Shown here: positions 36,121-48,300 of the stretch, in pieces
How the letters are laid out: every line of letters starts with the position of its first letter
Position numbering within the stretch: position 1 is the first letter of the stretch
Assembly: GCF_907165205.1 (NCBI RefSeq)
Contig: NC_058193.1
Location: 39,902,521-39,966,520 of the forward strand
DNA length: 64,000 bases
Direction: 5' to 3'
From: Coccinella septempunctata
Taxonomy: Eukaryota > Arthropoda > Insecta > Coleoptera > Coccinellidae
The notes under the pieces: model-generated
The model's database searches: none
What the model saw: only the letters and a program-made list of their open reading frames with translations
What the model was told of the DNA's origin: nothing
Position numbers and translations under genes: made by a program

Positions 36121-36129
36121 TCATTATTT

Positions 36130-36790
36130 GAAGCGGGGTTGTGGTTGATTGTTGTGGCTCGATTAGTCCCTCCAGGAACTGCGACCATGTAGACCTTTCG
36201 TTCTCTACCCTACTCATTCATAGGAACCCAAGGAGGTCGTCAATGGTGTTGTTAAAACCGACAACATTCCTAGGGGTCTTGACCGTTACCTCGTGAGTAT
36301 CCAGGACAGGTTTCCCCATATGGATGGTTCTTTGGCCAGCCAGCTCTGGACACTTGCATACCACGTGTTCAGCTGTTTCTGCTTCTGATCCACAGAGCCT
36401 ACAAATCTCATATACCCTGTCAGCAGTCCCACCATCACCCGAAGCTCAAATCGCGACAGCTTCAGCAGTTTTCTGGTGTAGGTCGGTGAAATCGGTAGGA
36501 ATTTCTTTGACTGAGTAGGTCCAGGAGTGTTTCTCCAGAGGGTTTTTCTGTTGTTCAACTCCCATCGTTGGACTGCTGCCTTGGTCTTTTCCGAGCTCAG
36601 AGTAAGGCTCAGATCCAGCAGGTGTTAACCTTGATGCTCTTTTCGCTAGGTCATCGGTTTCTTCATTTCCTTCAACACCACAATGCTCTGATACCTATAG
36701 TTGAGTGACTTTATTGCCTCTCGCCAGTTGCTTTATGGTATCATGTCACTCCCATGTCAGCAGAGATCTAGATCTTAAGTTGAGTAATCT
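36130..36790 (-). mobile_element. Jockey-like retrotransposon RNase H and C-terminal region
   Basis: On the minus strand, in two or three broken frames: CGVEGNEETDDLAKRAS (the RNase H loop before its last acidic residue), KLLKLSRFELRVMVGLLTG, then ICRLCGSEAETAEHVVCKC, a Cys/His motif typical of the end of these elements. It continues to SRVENERSTW and ends at the conserved CGAGCCACAAC. It shares this ending with 32104-32480. The copy is inactive. Confidence 0.85.
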
Positions 36791-37506
36791 AAGTGTGGAT
36801 TAATCTTCAACTTCAAGGTGTTCGAGGACAAGATATACTTTATTACTTCACATAAAATCATCAGACGCGTCTTCTACACTAAAAGTCGATTGAGAGAATG
36901 ATGATAGAACCGGAATGAATTATCGATTTCGCGCGATGAAAAGGTCGTAAAACCCCGCGTATAATCCAAATGGAAATGAATAAAGTATCGAGAATAAAAG
37001 GAAAATTCGCGGCGCAATCCCCATTGTGAACGTCCGTCGGATGAATGCATCGTCGAAAACACAACTCGTTCGGTTCGTATCGATGCTTGACACCCTCGAA
37101 AAACCGGCGAACTATCGTTAAAAAAAATTCGAGTGGCTCGTCGACCGAAAAATAATAATCTCGGATCGGATAACGCGAGCCGACCGTCCCCGAAAGAGAC
37201 GTAACAAGTGGCGCCCCCCTCGGATAAACACGGTCGCTAGTAGGACGGAAGAAGGGAAAACAATACTCAGGACGTCCTTTGTCCGCGGATTTAATTTATT
37301 TCTCGGCGTATTGGCCGCATTCGGACCGGAAACGGGACGATAATTGAATTCGAAAATCCCCCGGACTTCAGACGGAGGATCGGGAGCGCCATCTGGACGC
37401 AGGAAGGGACGGAAATGACGTCACGAAGGAATAGATTCATGATATGCACGAATTCTGGAGGAAATGGACAAAAATTAAGGAAATACCAAAGAATCAAATC
37501 ACTCAC
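36791..37506. other. intronic sequence next to the TM1-TM3 exon
   Basis: No coding exon. Nothing recognised besides the splice donor of the neighbouring exon. Confidence 0.45.
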
Positions 37507-37750
37507 CTGTCAATGGCGATGGCCACCAGATGCAAGATGGAGGCGGTGCAGCACAGCACGTCGCTGGACGTCCACATGTCGCACAGCTCCGGCCCCAGGG
37601 TCCACTCCTGACTGACGTCGTACACGGCGGCCAGGGGCATCACCAGGCAGGCCACCAGGAGATCGGCCACGGCCAACGATAGGATCAGGTAGTTGGCGAC
37701 GCTGTGCAGGTTCCTCTCCATGAGGATGGCCGCGATCACGAACACGTTGC
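37507..37750 (-). CDS. 5-HT1: serotonin 5-HT1-type receptor exon (TM1 end to DRY motif)
   Basis: The exon begins at a TTGTTGCAG acceptor with two bases of a glycine codon, then [20 protein letters not shown]: the second half of TM1 and the first loop. TM2 has [18 protein letters not shown] with its conserved Asp. The first extracellular loop has the tryptophan (QEWTLG), and TM3 starts after the conserved cysteine ([14 protein letters not shown]) with the amine-binding region. It ends AIAIDR with two bases of Arg at a GTGAGT donor, joining in frame to YWAVTNIDY at 19348. The N-terminus and first half of TM1 must come from an upstream exon, which I could not find in the remaining 26 kb. Confidence 0.96.
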
Positions 37751-38722
37751 CTGCAACAATAAAAAATCGGGCTTTATTACGGTTGTTTTGCCGCGGATAC
37801 AATGTCGCCCTTTACGGGCGGTAATCCGTCAACAGAATCGTAAATTTTAGACGTCCCCATATCTCTCCGCGTTATACGGTCGTATGGAAGCTCTGATGGA
37901 ATTCGGGAGGGAATTGAAAGTTATTCTCGGGGATTGGACATTGTCGACCCTGTTCGCTCGATATACGGAGGACGGATGTATTATTCACAGTTTTATATCG
38001 ACATAGACAGAGTAATTCTCAGTTTTACCATACAGATAATATAATAACTAATCGTATTGATCCTATAAGGGGTTGAAATATTCAATTTCCAACACCCCAA
38101 GCAAGGCCCAGAGAACATCTGCCTATGTGGGCTAACGATCCAGCAACCAGCGCCCCGACGGCCGGCTCGAGCGGCAAATGGAGCGTCCCTTAACAGGCGG
38201 GCGAGCGGCGGCGGCACCATGTGTTGTGCGGCAATTTAGGCGGTGAATTATTCACGCCGGGGGGAAGAAACAAGCCGCCCTCTTGGCTGGTCTGACGGAT
38301 GAACCTGCGGCGGTTTTTCTCGTTAGGCCCGGAGATTGATTGGAGGGAATTGACAACTAGACGCGATCTGTTTGTCCGGGGGTTCGATTGAGATGTGTGT
38401 GTGTGTGTGTGTACTTTATGCGATTTAGGGTCCTCCGATCAAAGGGGAGGCTGGTTTGTGAAAACTAGATTCCTGGAAGTGAGGATGGATGATTGTGCTG
38501 TCTAAGCAGTCGAATTCGAAGACCGTCTACACCACAGATTGATCGAATTGAGTTTATCTATTATCTAAACCTAGTTTAGTTGAAGGGGTTTAATCTGATT
38601 CTACGTTTTCAGGGTGAAGATTGTGTTAGTATCTGAGGAAAAGATACACAGCCCTAAAATTGACTGGTATCTTCCTAAGTTTCAAAAGGTATACTTAGGA
38701 ATCAACCAGTTTTTACGTCATA
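37751..38722. other. intron or upstream sequence of 5-HT1
   Basis: Contains a (GT)n run near 38395-38411. A GC-rich patch lies at about 38120-38230. No exon recognised. Confidence 0.45.
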
Positions 38723-39164
38723 GGTTGCGTTAACAAACTTACTCAGAGAGTAGAGTAAGGGTATGACCATATGATCAGAAATATACTCCGATCTTCACTC
38801 CGAGCTCGTCGTTCACAATCTTACTCTGACAAACGTCAGAGTAAGTAAGGTTATAAGAGATATTTATATTTTTATCAGGGATTAATGCTTGAGTATCCAT
38901 GCCAGAGAAAACCCTTTGTGCATTTTAATCTTGAATTTGGCTGTCGTAAATGTATAACATGGATACTAAAGTGGAAATTATAATGTCTTCTCAGAAATCT
39001 TAGGTCAAAACTGTCAGAGTATGACCCACTTCAAAAGCAGAGTTTACTCCGAGGAAGTTTATGAACGCTTACAGAGCATACTCGATCTTCCTTGGAGTAA
39101 GTCTGTGAACGCTTCGGCATATTTAGAGCTTACTCCGAGTTCAAGTAAGATTGTGAACTCAACC
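38723..39164. mobile_element. 442-bp MITE with GGTTG terminal inverted repeats
   Basis: The left end GGTTGCGTTAACAAACTTAC and the reversed right end GGTTGAGTTCACAATCTTAC match at 16 of 20 positions. ATA lies on both sides as a possible target duplication. The interior repeats ACTCCGA and (G)TTCACAATCTTACTC several times. It has no coding capacity. Confidence 0.75.
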
Positions 39165-40020
39165 ATATACATCTGCTTTGTTCGTTGCGCGTTCATATCA
39201 TTACAAATGGATAAACACCATGGAGAGATATACAGATAGCTGCGCCATCTATTGATGGGTAGAAGGTTATGCTATCAAGAGCGCACTTATTGTATGTAGA
39301 TAACTGCCGAAGGGATATAACTTTGAACATTTGAGACCCTTACTAACATGCTTATAATGAACATTCCCCTAATAAGCAGGCTTTTACGTATTTCTTCACG
39401 TCAAAAGTATGCAGAACATAGGAATAACTTCCACGACAGATGATCCGTGTTCGTGTCACTTTTTCTCGTCGAGTCATTCGGTCACGTGATTATATCCCCT
39501 TCAAAGACCCTTTTGAAATCGAAACACCTTTCACGTTTTCCTCTTGTTGCCTCTCGAGTCTGTCGACGTGGCTTGCGCGTGACGATATCCTGGTGAAATC
39601 CTGTCTCGCCTTTCAAAGAGTCACCTCGGAAATTCCGGGAAGGACTGCTCCATCGTTTCCCGGAATGGCGGGCGATTGTGGCGATGCTCGACCCGCTTCC
39701 CGCGGAGATTAAAGAAAAAGAAGAAGAAACGTGTTTTCGCGGCAAATGGATTTCCCGATTGAATGTAATCTCGTTTATTCGGGTGCCGGCCATAGACACC
39801 CCGGTCCGGCTGAAATAAAGTATCCATCTGCGGGATAATGGACCGCCGCCGCCGCAGGCCTCGTGACCTTTCGAAAAATACGCTCCGAGGGAAGCTGAAA
39901 GAGAGAGGGCTTTTTCGTAACCACGAGAACTTCAATTAGTGGTTATCTGATATTTTCGCAGAGTATCACGAAAACTTTATGGGCTGCGACAATCAACGTC
40001 TACCATCTTGGAATACGACT
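39165..40020. other. non-coding stretch
   Basis: No supported exon or repeat. Several overlapping open frames at 39440-39935 on both strands look like chance. Confidence 0.4.
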
Positions 40021-41010
40021 TCTTAAATGCGATATGACTTTTATATGAAACTACGCCCTTAAATATGAATGAGTCTTTTCATATGGAATATGCCTTTTTG
40101 TATAGAATATTATTTCTTTATGACTTTTTTCGATTAATGTTCTGTATAACTAGTTTTTTCCAATAAATACAAACCTATAAGAAGAATCGAGAACAAAAAA
40201 CATGTTGAATGTTGAACTGAAAACTTCTAACAATACTTTCAAAATGAATCTTTGAATAAATATATGATTATGTATGAAATATGTCCCTTCATATGGAATA
40301 ATCTTTTTTATATAATGATTATATAATTACATACATTATATGACTTTTCATATGATGAATTTCTTTTCATATCTAATATGACTTTTCATAAGGAATATTA
40401 TATTTTGAATGTAATATGGCTTTTCACATGGAATATGCCTTTATATATAAAATATGTTATTTCAATGAAATATGCCTTTTTATATAAGTATGCCTTATTA
40501 TGACATGTGCCTTTTTATATAAAATATGACTCTTTATATAGAATATGCCGTTTTATACGGAATACGCCTTATCAAATGACACCTGCATTAACGTCCTCTA
40601 TGCCTCTCAAGATATAAATGCTTTTAAAACGGAATATGCCTCTTTATTTGAGTATGCCTTATTATGGCATGTGCCTTTTTATATAAAATATGACTCTTTA
40701 TATAGAATATGCCGTTTTATACGGAATACGCCTTATCAAATGACACCTGCATTAACGTCCACTATGCCTCTCAAGATATAAATGCTTTTAAAACGGAATA
40801 TGCCCCTTTATTTGAGTATGCCTTATTATGGCATGCACCTTTTTATATAAAATATGACTCTTTATATGGAATATGCCGTTTTATATGGAATACACCTTAT
40901 CAGATGACACCTCTCAATATAGAAATGCCTTTTAAACAGAATATGCCCAATTATATCAGAGATTTATATTGAAAATGGCTTTATATGAGTAATTAGCCCC
41001 TTTATATGAT
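40021..41010. repeat. AT-rich degenerate tandem array with a 164-bp higher-order unit
   Basis: About 1 kb of loosely repeated ATATG(C/A)CTTTTTATAT-type words every 20 bp or so. Within it, 40504-40667 is repeated almost exactly at 40668-40831 and partly again to about 40930. The period is 164 bp and gives two near-identical open frames shifted by 164. The stretch 40140-40330 also matches 49871-50065. Confidence 0.85.
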
Positions 41011-42404
41011 TTAGCCGCTTAGTTTTGGCTGAATTTGAGCGATTTCCTTGGTTATATTCACGCTGACTTCGGTGGCATTGGTCGATTGTGGCTAATCAGC
41101 ACCAGAAAGTAACATTTTTCTAAGGCATCGAACTTGGTTGATCTCGATATCGCCCCTTGTACAGAAATTCTGCTTGTTCTCAACCTTCGCCTCTAATTAG
41201 CCATTTTTCAATCTAATTAAAGGGCAACTACCTCTTCAAGTTTCACCTGGCTCAACTTAACGATCCCTTCCAGAGAAATTCCTGTGTTTTTTCAGTCCTT
41301 TCCCCAGTATTATCTCAGTTGCGACACCCCTCATTCGAAAATCAACAAGGGTACGCCTCGAGGAGGAATATAACACCTCAATAACTTTATGGAATTAGCC
41401 GCGTTTCGTTAACGGTGAATCAATACGACCCAACAGACTGTATAGGCATAAAGTTTGCACGAAAGTTTACGATCTTGCCAACCGTACCGGCTCATGGAGA
41501 GGCCTGTCGTAGGTATAAGTAGCTCAGCTCGATCCGGCTAAACTTCACATCCCCATATTTGCGTAGCGAGGATAGGCAGGCAAAACGTGAAAGATTCTCG
41601 AGTTCCTCCGGTCCAGTTTTTCCCCTACGCGTCGTCCGTCCTATAATTCCAAACATCCCCGGTCAGATCCGGACACGTCCGGACTGTTCCATTGTTTCAG
41701 CGGTTCAGAATAGGGCGGCGACCGCAGAATTTCAAACATGTGTATATTGAGACACTTCCGACATGCCAGATTGAATTGTTGGAGTCTGGGCTGGAGTTGG
41801 AGGGTGAGGGGCGTTGGATTTCGCGATGTTGCGATTCAAGGGGGAGTTTAGTGAATAAAGATGCAAGTTGAAGCCTCCGAATGATTCGATTGAGATTGAT
41901 ATAGAGCTCCATTGAAAGCTACTACTACTAAAGCTGAATATTCATATTAACAATATTATTTTTATGAGAAAATGTCCTGGTTTCATGGAAGAAATAAAAA
42001 ATATAGTAACCAGTAGTAGGTAATAGACGAAAAACTGACATCTATTGTTCTAAAATCTGTGGAATTTTACGATTCCCATTTAGAAAAAAGACTCTTTGTC
42101 AAACTACCCTCGTCAATTTCCATTCGTAAAAGGATTCTTCTCGAATACAGAAGGTTGCGTCCGTCATAACTCCGTACAAACTCCCTCATCCTGCCGCTGT
42201 AATCCTCGCGCAGAGTGGAAATAAACGAATCGTAAAGGGATCAACGAGAACCTCTCTCGTTTCTCCCTATTATCTCGCAGCATCCGAGACTTCATTACTG
42301 CTGACTCTAAATAATCGCGATAATTTGCCCCGACAACGAACAAAATTGAGTGGAAAATATCGGAGGAAGTCGGTTTCTACGAATCGCATCCGTCTATCCT
42401 ATCC
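41011..42404. other. non-coding stretch
   Basis: No supported exon or repeat recognised. Confidence 0.4.
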
Positions 42405-42405
42405 T

Positions 42406-42410
<5 letters not shown>

Positions 42411-42441
<31 letters not shown>
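42411..42441. repeat. (TC)n microsatellite
   Basis: About 15 TC units with one interruption near the end. Confidence 0.95.
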
Positions 42442-42446
<5 letters not shown>

Positions 42447-42839
42447 GCCACTTCCAGCGATTTATATATTTCCCTTGAATTATTCAAGATGGTGAACTGA
42501 CTTAATTGCGTTAAGAACTTCAGTTTTGAGGACACTAGTCTCTTGTTGCTCACACTGATGTTCTCTGAAGATTGTGCACTCTGAGATGTATTCTGTATTT
42601 CATAAGCCTTAAAGTGGGCCTACGAGGAATGTAGACATTAGGAGCATTAATAAACTATAGATACCTCTAGTTAACAGATTTTCATCCTGTTCCAGAGATA
42701 TGTCTTCACTCTTAATGATGATTTCGTAACCCAAGCATTCTTTGTCTTGGCTTTGAATTATGAGGCCCTCATCTCTTTGCTTTCTGAGATATCTCTGTAC
42801 GTCCACACTGTTTTTTATGATCGACAATGCCTTCATTCA

Positions 42840-42998
42840 TATGTCACAAAATGAGTGACAGATCATTACAAATACTCTCCATAGCGGGCTACTACTTTTT
42901 TCCACCTCTCAGGCAATCTTCGAATGCCATCTCCAAAAAATGACTCGTTTTTTGAGGCCACCCTAGTCGAGTGCCAATTTTCGATTTCTGCCAAATAG
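42840..42998 (-). mobile_element. C-terminal fragment of a second mariner-type transposase
   Basis: One minus-strand frame reads KNESFFGDGIRRLPERWKK, then VVARYGEYL and a stop. This is the usual C-terminus of a mariner lineage different from the mellifera-like copies elsewhere in the window. Only this short 3' part is present. Confidence 0.75.
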
Positions 42999-44519
42999 GT
43001 GAACAACCAATAATCAGAATCATACCAAATCTAACATATTCAACACATTAAAACACAAGGTTTCTGTAACAAATAAATCAGCTGCCAGTATGGGCCAATA
43101 TTTGGCTTCCTAGTTTCCCTCGAACCTCGTTCAGCTAAATACTGCATTTCAAGGCGTCTCCGGTGGTCGTGGATGCCGTTAACAATTCCTCAACGATAAC
43201 ACTCGCCCTGTATCACTCGAGAAGCAACCACGAAACGCCGAAATTCTTACTCCTCAAATTACTCCTCGAGAATTTTGTCGAGAGGGGAATTCTCCCCGGG
43301 AACGAAACCTCGTAACAATGTCTTGGGACGCAATAAGGCACTTTCTACGACAGGATGCTTGTTGCCTTGGCCGCAAGAAGAAACCTTCACCCTAGCCAGG
43401 CTCGGATTCTTCAGTCAGACCCGTGGAACTTTCTCCTCCCTCCTCCCTCCCTCTCTCACCACCCGTCTCGGGGAATTAATGACGCCGGAAATATGCTTTG
43501 AAACCCCCTGACATCCGTCATGACCGCGGACGCCTCCCCTATCTCTCTTTCCCCGACGTAGGATGGAAACAGGTCGAATCTGAGGTCTGGGAGTAATTAA
43601 CGGGTCGGTTCGTTATTCTGACGCCTGGGGGCCACGATCTGGCTGTTTCGTTTTTTAATCTTCGTCGATGGGGACGACGACGATGATATCGGGCCTTATG
43701 ATAGCCGGGAAAATCCATAGTCGAGTAGGCTTTGGAATTTTGACAGTTCAAACGAACCAAGCCGAGCGCCATTTTCAATGTCCCCTGTCGAAATTCCATA
43801 GCGATCATCCGATGAACTTTATCTCGGACAACGTGGACAAAACCAGCTCGGAAAAGTTTACTCTCGACCTCAAATGCATGCCGTCGTTCCTCCCGAAGTT
43901 CATACACGAGCTAATAGACCGTAAAAATCGTTACAGCACTTTCCGTTGTCATAAACGTGGCCAACTCCTCCTGAATATAAAAGGACGAGTATTGACGTGA
44001 CTACAAAGTTGGAAATGTTCCCCGCGACTCCCAGGCGGAGTCGGAAGATGAAAACGCATTATGTTGTCTGTGAAAGGTGCGACAATATCGGATGTTTGCA
44101 GTAGTACTTCGACTATAATTGGACCCTTGCCTGGGACGGAATTCCGGGTGAACGTGATAGATGAAAATTGAAAATGTTGGCAAGATCGATAATTCGAAAT
44201 TTCGTCGAATCCCTTTGGGAATTCGGGAATTGGGAAATAGTCGAGTTGAGTCCTGTGAGTTGAAATAAAGTAATACCTAGCCATGGAGAACAGGCAGAAA
44301 GCCATATGTTAATAGCTCTTCAAAGTCAACTCGAAAATGAAGAAAAGTGGAAAAACAAAAAAATTATTTCCTCCTAAATGTGGCCAGATATTCGGAATTT
44401 TGGAATGAAAATATAGATTTTCGAACACGCTGAATCTACTACGAGCAATTTCGAAAGCCAATCTCCCTTCGTTTAGATTTTCATCTTGTAAATGGCATTT
44501 TTCAAAAATTGCGAATTTC
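42999..44519. other. non-coding stretch
   Basis: No supported exon. Overlapping open frames on both strands near 43539-44000 have no recognisable domain. Confidence 0.4.
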
Positions 44520-45770
44520 ACTTGAGGATTCGTCAAGACTGAACGGTTGTGCCGAAATGGATTTTTTACTAGAAGAGTTGCTCTTTCAGAATATGTATCA
44601 CAATTTGATCTAGGATAATTTTCCTGGAAGAAAATCCTCTCGAAATATGACCTTCGAAAAATTCCAAAAAAGTTGGGTTCAGTTGAAACATCTTCAAGAC
44701 CGAACGGTTTTTTTTTTTCATAAATGGATAGAATTCTCAGATTTATCACTAGAAGAGTTGCTTTTTCAGAATATGTATCACAATTAGATCTACGATAATT
44801 TTCCTGGAAGATAAATTTCTCGAAAGTTGACCGTCTAAAAAGCCCCAAAAAGTTGGGTTCAGTTAAAACTTTCTCAAGACCGAACGGTTGTGCCGAAATG
44901 GATGAAATTCTCAGATTTATTACTAGAAGAGTTGCCCTTTCAGAATATGTCTCACTTTCACATCTACGATAATTTTCCTGGAGAAGAAATTTCTCGAAAG
45001 ATGACCTTCGAAAATTCCCCAAAAAGTTGGGTTCAGTTAAAACTTCCTCAAGACCGAATGGTTGCGCCAAAATGGATGAAGTTTTCAGATTCATTGCTAG
45101 AAGAGTTGCTCTTTCAGAATATGTCTCACTTTTAGATCTACGATAATTTTCCTGGAAGAGAAATTTCTCGAAAGATGACCTTCGAAAAATCCCCAAAAAC
45201 TTGGGTTCAGTTAAAACTTCCTCAAGACCGAACGGTTGCGCCAAAATGGATGAAGTTTTCAGATTAATTACTAGAAGAGTTGCTCTTTCAGAATATGTCT
45301 CACTTTTAGATCTACGATAATTTTCCTGGAAGAGAAATTTCTCGAAAGATGACCTTCGAAAAATTCCCAAAAAGTTGGGTTCAGTTAAACATTTGTAAAG
45401 ACCGAACGGTTGCCGGTTGTGCCGAAATGGATGAAATTTTCAGATTGATTATAAGAAGAGTTGCTTCTTCAGAATATTTATTTATATATATATTATATTT
45501 ACGTTTATATCTACGATAATTTTCCTGGAGCAGAAATTTCTCGAAAAATGACCTTCGAAAAATTCCCAAAAAGTTGGGTTCAGTTAAAACTTCCTCAAGA
45601 CCGAACGGTTGTGCCGAAATGGATGAAATTTTCAGATTGATTATAAGAAGAGTTGCTTTTTTAGAATATGTCTCACGTTTAGATCTACGATAATTTTCCT
45701 GGAAGAGAAATTTCTCGAAAGATGACCTCCTTTCTATTTCTCTTAGTTTAGATTTTCATCTCAGAAATGG
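44520..45770. repeat. 174-bp satellite-like array, seven units
   Basis: The landmark AGTTGC inside ACTAGAAGAGTTGC starts at 44576, 44756, 44930, 45104, 45278, 45459 and 45651, so spacing is 174 bp in the core and 180-192 at the edges. Units differ by point changes and small insertions. Because 174 is a multiple of three, one minus frame stays open for 353 codons with a 58-residue repeat (TYSERATLL, PFGLEEVLTEP, FQENYRR). Single or paired copies lie near 14.6-15.1 kb, 19.4-19.7 kb and the right edge. Confidence 0.93.
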
Positions 45771-47125
45771 CATTTTTCGAAAATTGCAATTTTCGCCCCC
45801 CTGAATTTCTAAAGCAACCCGTCCCACATTCGGCCTCGCCATAATTTCCCACGAAATATAACCTCCTCTCGAGTTTTCCTCCCCGAAAAGATGGGCAATA
45901 TCAGCCCCGGGCGCGGTTTCGAGATGCAGCTAGCTGTTTGTCGTCAGATCCAATTATCTGGAGTGTTTCCATGCCGAGATCGGAATTTCTCGTAAATAAA
46001 ACGCAATTATAACTGGCCCTCGTCCCCCTAATGGAGGTTTCGAGCGGTTGACGAAAGGGTAATTCGGGGAAGAATTTCCATTTTACGCGCTGCTTTCAGA
46101 TCGTTATAGGGGTCTTATGCTCGAATACGACGATGAAAGCAGCGTTCGATTGTGATATTTTTCGGCACGGTCTTCTCATTGATGTCGTCTCCGGGGTGGT
46201 TTTTGCCCCTTTCGATAGGCCTCTATAGACGTCATCAAGATAAATATGGAAATGCGTTGGAGCGGACAGGCGAAAGCCTCTCTTCGGTCCTCTCTCGACA
46301 CTCATCAACGAATATTCATGACGTTTGAGTTTTTCAATAGGAAAGAATCGATATCGAAATAGAATGACAAACACGTATGTGACGTACAATATTTCGAATC
46401 CCTACTCGATAAGAAAACGTGTTGAAACTTCCCGAAACCGTGTTATTCTTCCATCGGCTCCGAACCCCAAATCCAGGACGAAAAAACCCAACTTGTTTGC
46501 GGGAAATATTACTTCGCCCGAAGTAGCCGACCACGTCTAATCATCGAAACGTTTTTCCGGTTGCCGCGTTCGCGTTCGGCGACGGGAAACTTCTGCCAGT
46601 GGCGTCCGTCGTTTATTTTCTTCCTCGAAGGAAATTGTTTCGGAATCGAAATCGGATAAAGGGCATCAAGGCGGACCCGCGGGGGAGGCAATTCCGTAGA
46701 GTAATATATGATACCCGCAAAAGAAGTTAGGGAAGTTTGTTCGCGTGTTGAATTTTCCCGGAAGTTCCTAACTCGGCATTACGAGGATTGGCTTTACCGA
46801 TGTAGTTATACTCTGCGAGAAGTTGCTCCTTTATTCTTCTCGCGCCGTGCCCATTGTGATAAACAAGAGGAACGAAACAAGTTTCGAAGTATCGTAACAA
46901 CGGAGGCGCTATTTTCTCATCATTATGATTTTCGCCAAGGAAAATATTTTCATATCACGGCTCGGGGCTGAGGCGGATCCTCTTTTGTTATCTTACGTTG
47001 AGCTATCCTCTAAATATTCGTCCTGTATTGCGAGAATGCAGAACTAAGCCAACATTTTTAGTGAATTTGTTAGTTAATTAAGGTCAGGTTGAGTTAGATC
47101 GATTCAGGTCTAGTCTAGGTCAGGT
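45771..47125. other. non-coding stretch
   Basis: No supported exon or repeat recognised. Confidence 0.4.
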
Positions 47126-47160
47126 CGGGTTAGGTTAGGTTGGTTTTGGTTAGGTTATAT
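47126..47160. repeat. short TTAGG-like run
   Basis: About 35 bp of GGTTAGGTTAGGTTGG-type sequence. It contains two exact copies of TTAGG, the insect telomere unit, and several variants. It is too short to be telomeric on its own. Confidence 0.6.
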
Positions 47161-47169
47161 CAGAATCAC

Positions 47170-48300
47170 AATTGGATTCTGATTGAAAAACCAAAATTTC
47201 CGATTTTCCATCGACCATAACTTGAAAACTAATCCTTTCAGCAAAATTCTGTTTGCATATTCGTAATCTACGCCCTCGATATATTAAATACTCAAATTTT
47301 GATGGAAATCGGAGAGTATGGAAAAATTGTGATTTTTAGAAAAAAATTTTTTGGTTCCTAATCGAAACCAAATTTATGGTGTACACTAATTCGAGGGCGT
47401 AGAACACGAATATGATAACAGATATTTTTAAAAAAATTTATTTTTCAAGTTATGGTCGATGGAAAATCGGAAGTTTTGGATCTTCGCGAAAAAATCATAA
47501 AAACTAAACCGTTCGCAGTCGATGCATGAAATGCAGTTTTTTTCATTTGCAAGGAAGCAATCTACCACCAAAAAAATCAGCTCTTGCGCAGTGCTTTTTT
47601 TCTGGCTGCTACAGCTTCTCAAATTTGACAAATTTTTTCGAAATTTTGCACTTGAAGTGATTTATTTCGCAAAATACCGATCGTACAAAGAATCTAATTA
47701 CATTTTCGTAATCTATGACCCCGAATAAGTGTGTAAATTGAACCGAGTCGATATAGGTGAATGAATAAATTTTTTCCGATTAAGAATAATTTCGTCGATG
47801 AAGCGAGGGTAAACTTTATCAGAAAACCAAAATTTCTGATTTTCCATCGACCATGACTTGCAAACTAATCCTTTCAGCAGAATTCTGTTTGCAATTCGTA
47901 ATCTACGCCCTCTATTCAGTAAATACTCCAACTTTGATGGAAATCGGAGAGATCGAAAAATTTTCAAATTTTCCATGCATATGTATGGAAAAATTGCGAA
48001 TTTTCGAAAAATATTTTTGGCCTCTAATCGGAACCACTGCTGCTGTCCACTAAATCGAGGGCGTAGAATACAAATATGCAAACGGATATTTTTTAAAAAA
48101 TTTATTTTTCAAGTTATGGTCGATAGAAAATCGGATATTTCGGATCTTCGCGGAAAAAATCAAAAAAACTAAACTGTTCGCGGTGGATGAATGAAATGTA
48201 GTTTTTTCTATTTGCAAAGAATCAATCTATCACCAAAAAATCAGCTCATGTCCGGTGCATCTTTACTGACTGCTACAGCTCCTCAAAGTTGGTCACATTC
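47170..48300. repeat. duplicated segment, two diverged copies about 640 bp apart
   Basis: 47170-47660 and 47816-48290 align through shared landmarks: CAAAATTTC.GATTTTCCATCG, GTAATCTACGCCCTC, TTTGATGGAAATCGGAGAG, CAAGTTATGGTCGAT and CTGCTACAGCT. They run in the same orientation. The units resemble a dispersed insect repeat, and no coding capacity is seen. Confidence 0.8.

Noticed and set aside
40545..40972. Pair of near-identical 78- and 87-codon frames
   Set aside because: They arise from the 164-bp duplication inside an AT-rich array.
43539..43907. 122-codon minus-strand open frame considered as the missing 5-HT1 N-terminal exon
   Set aside because: No hydrophobic TM1 half, and no donor leaving one base of a Gly codon in frame.
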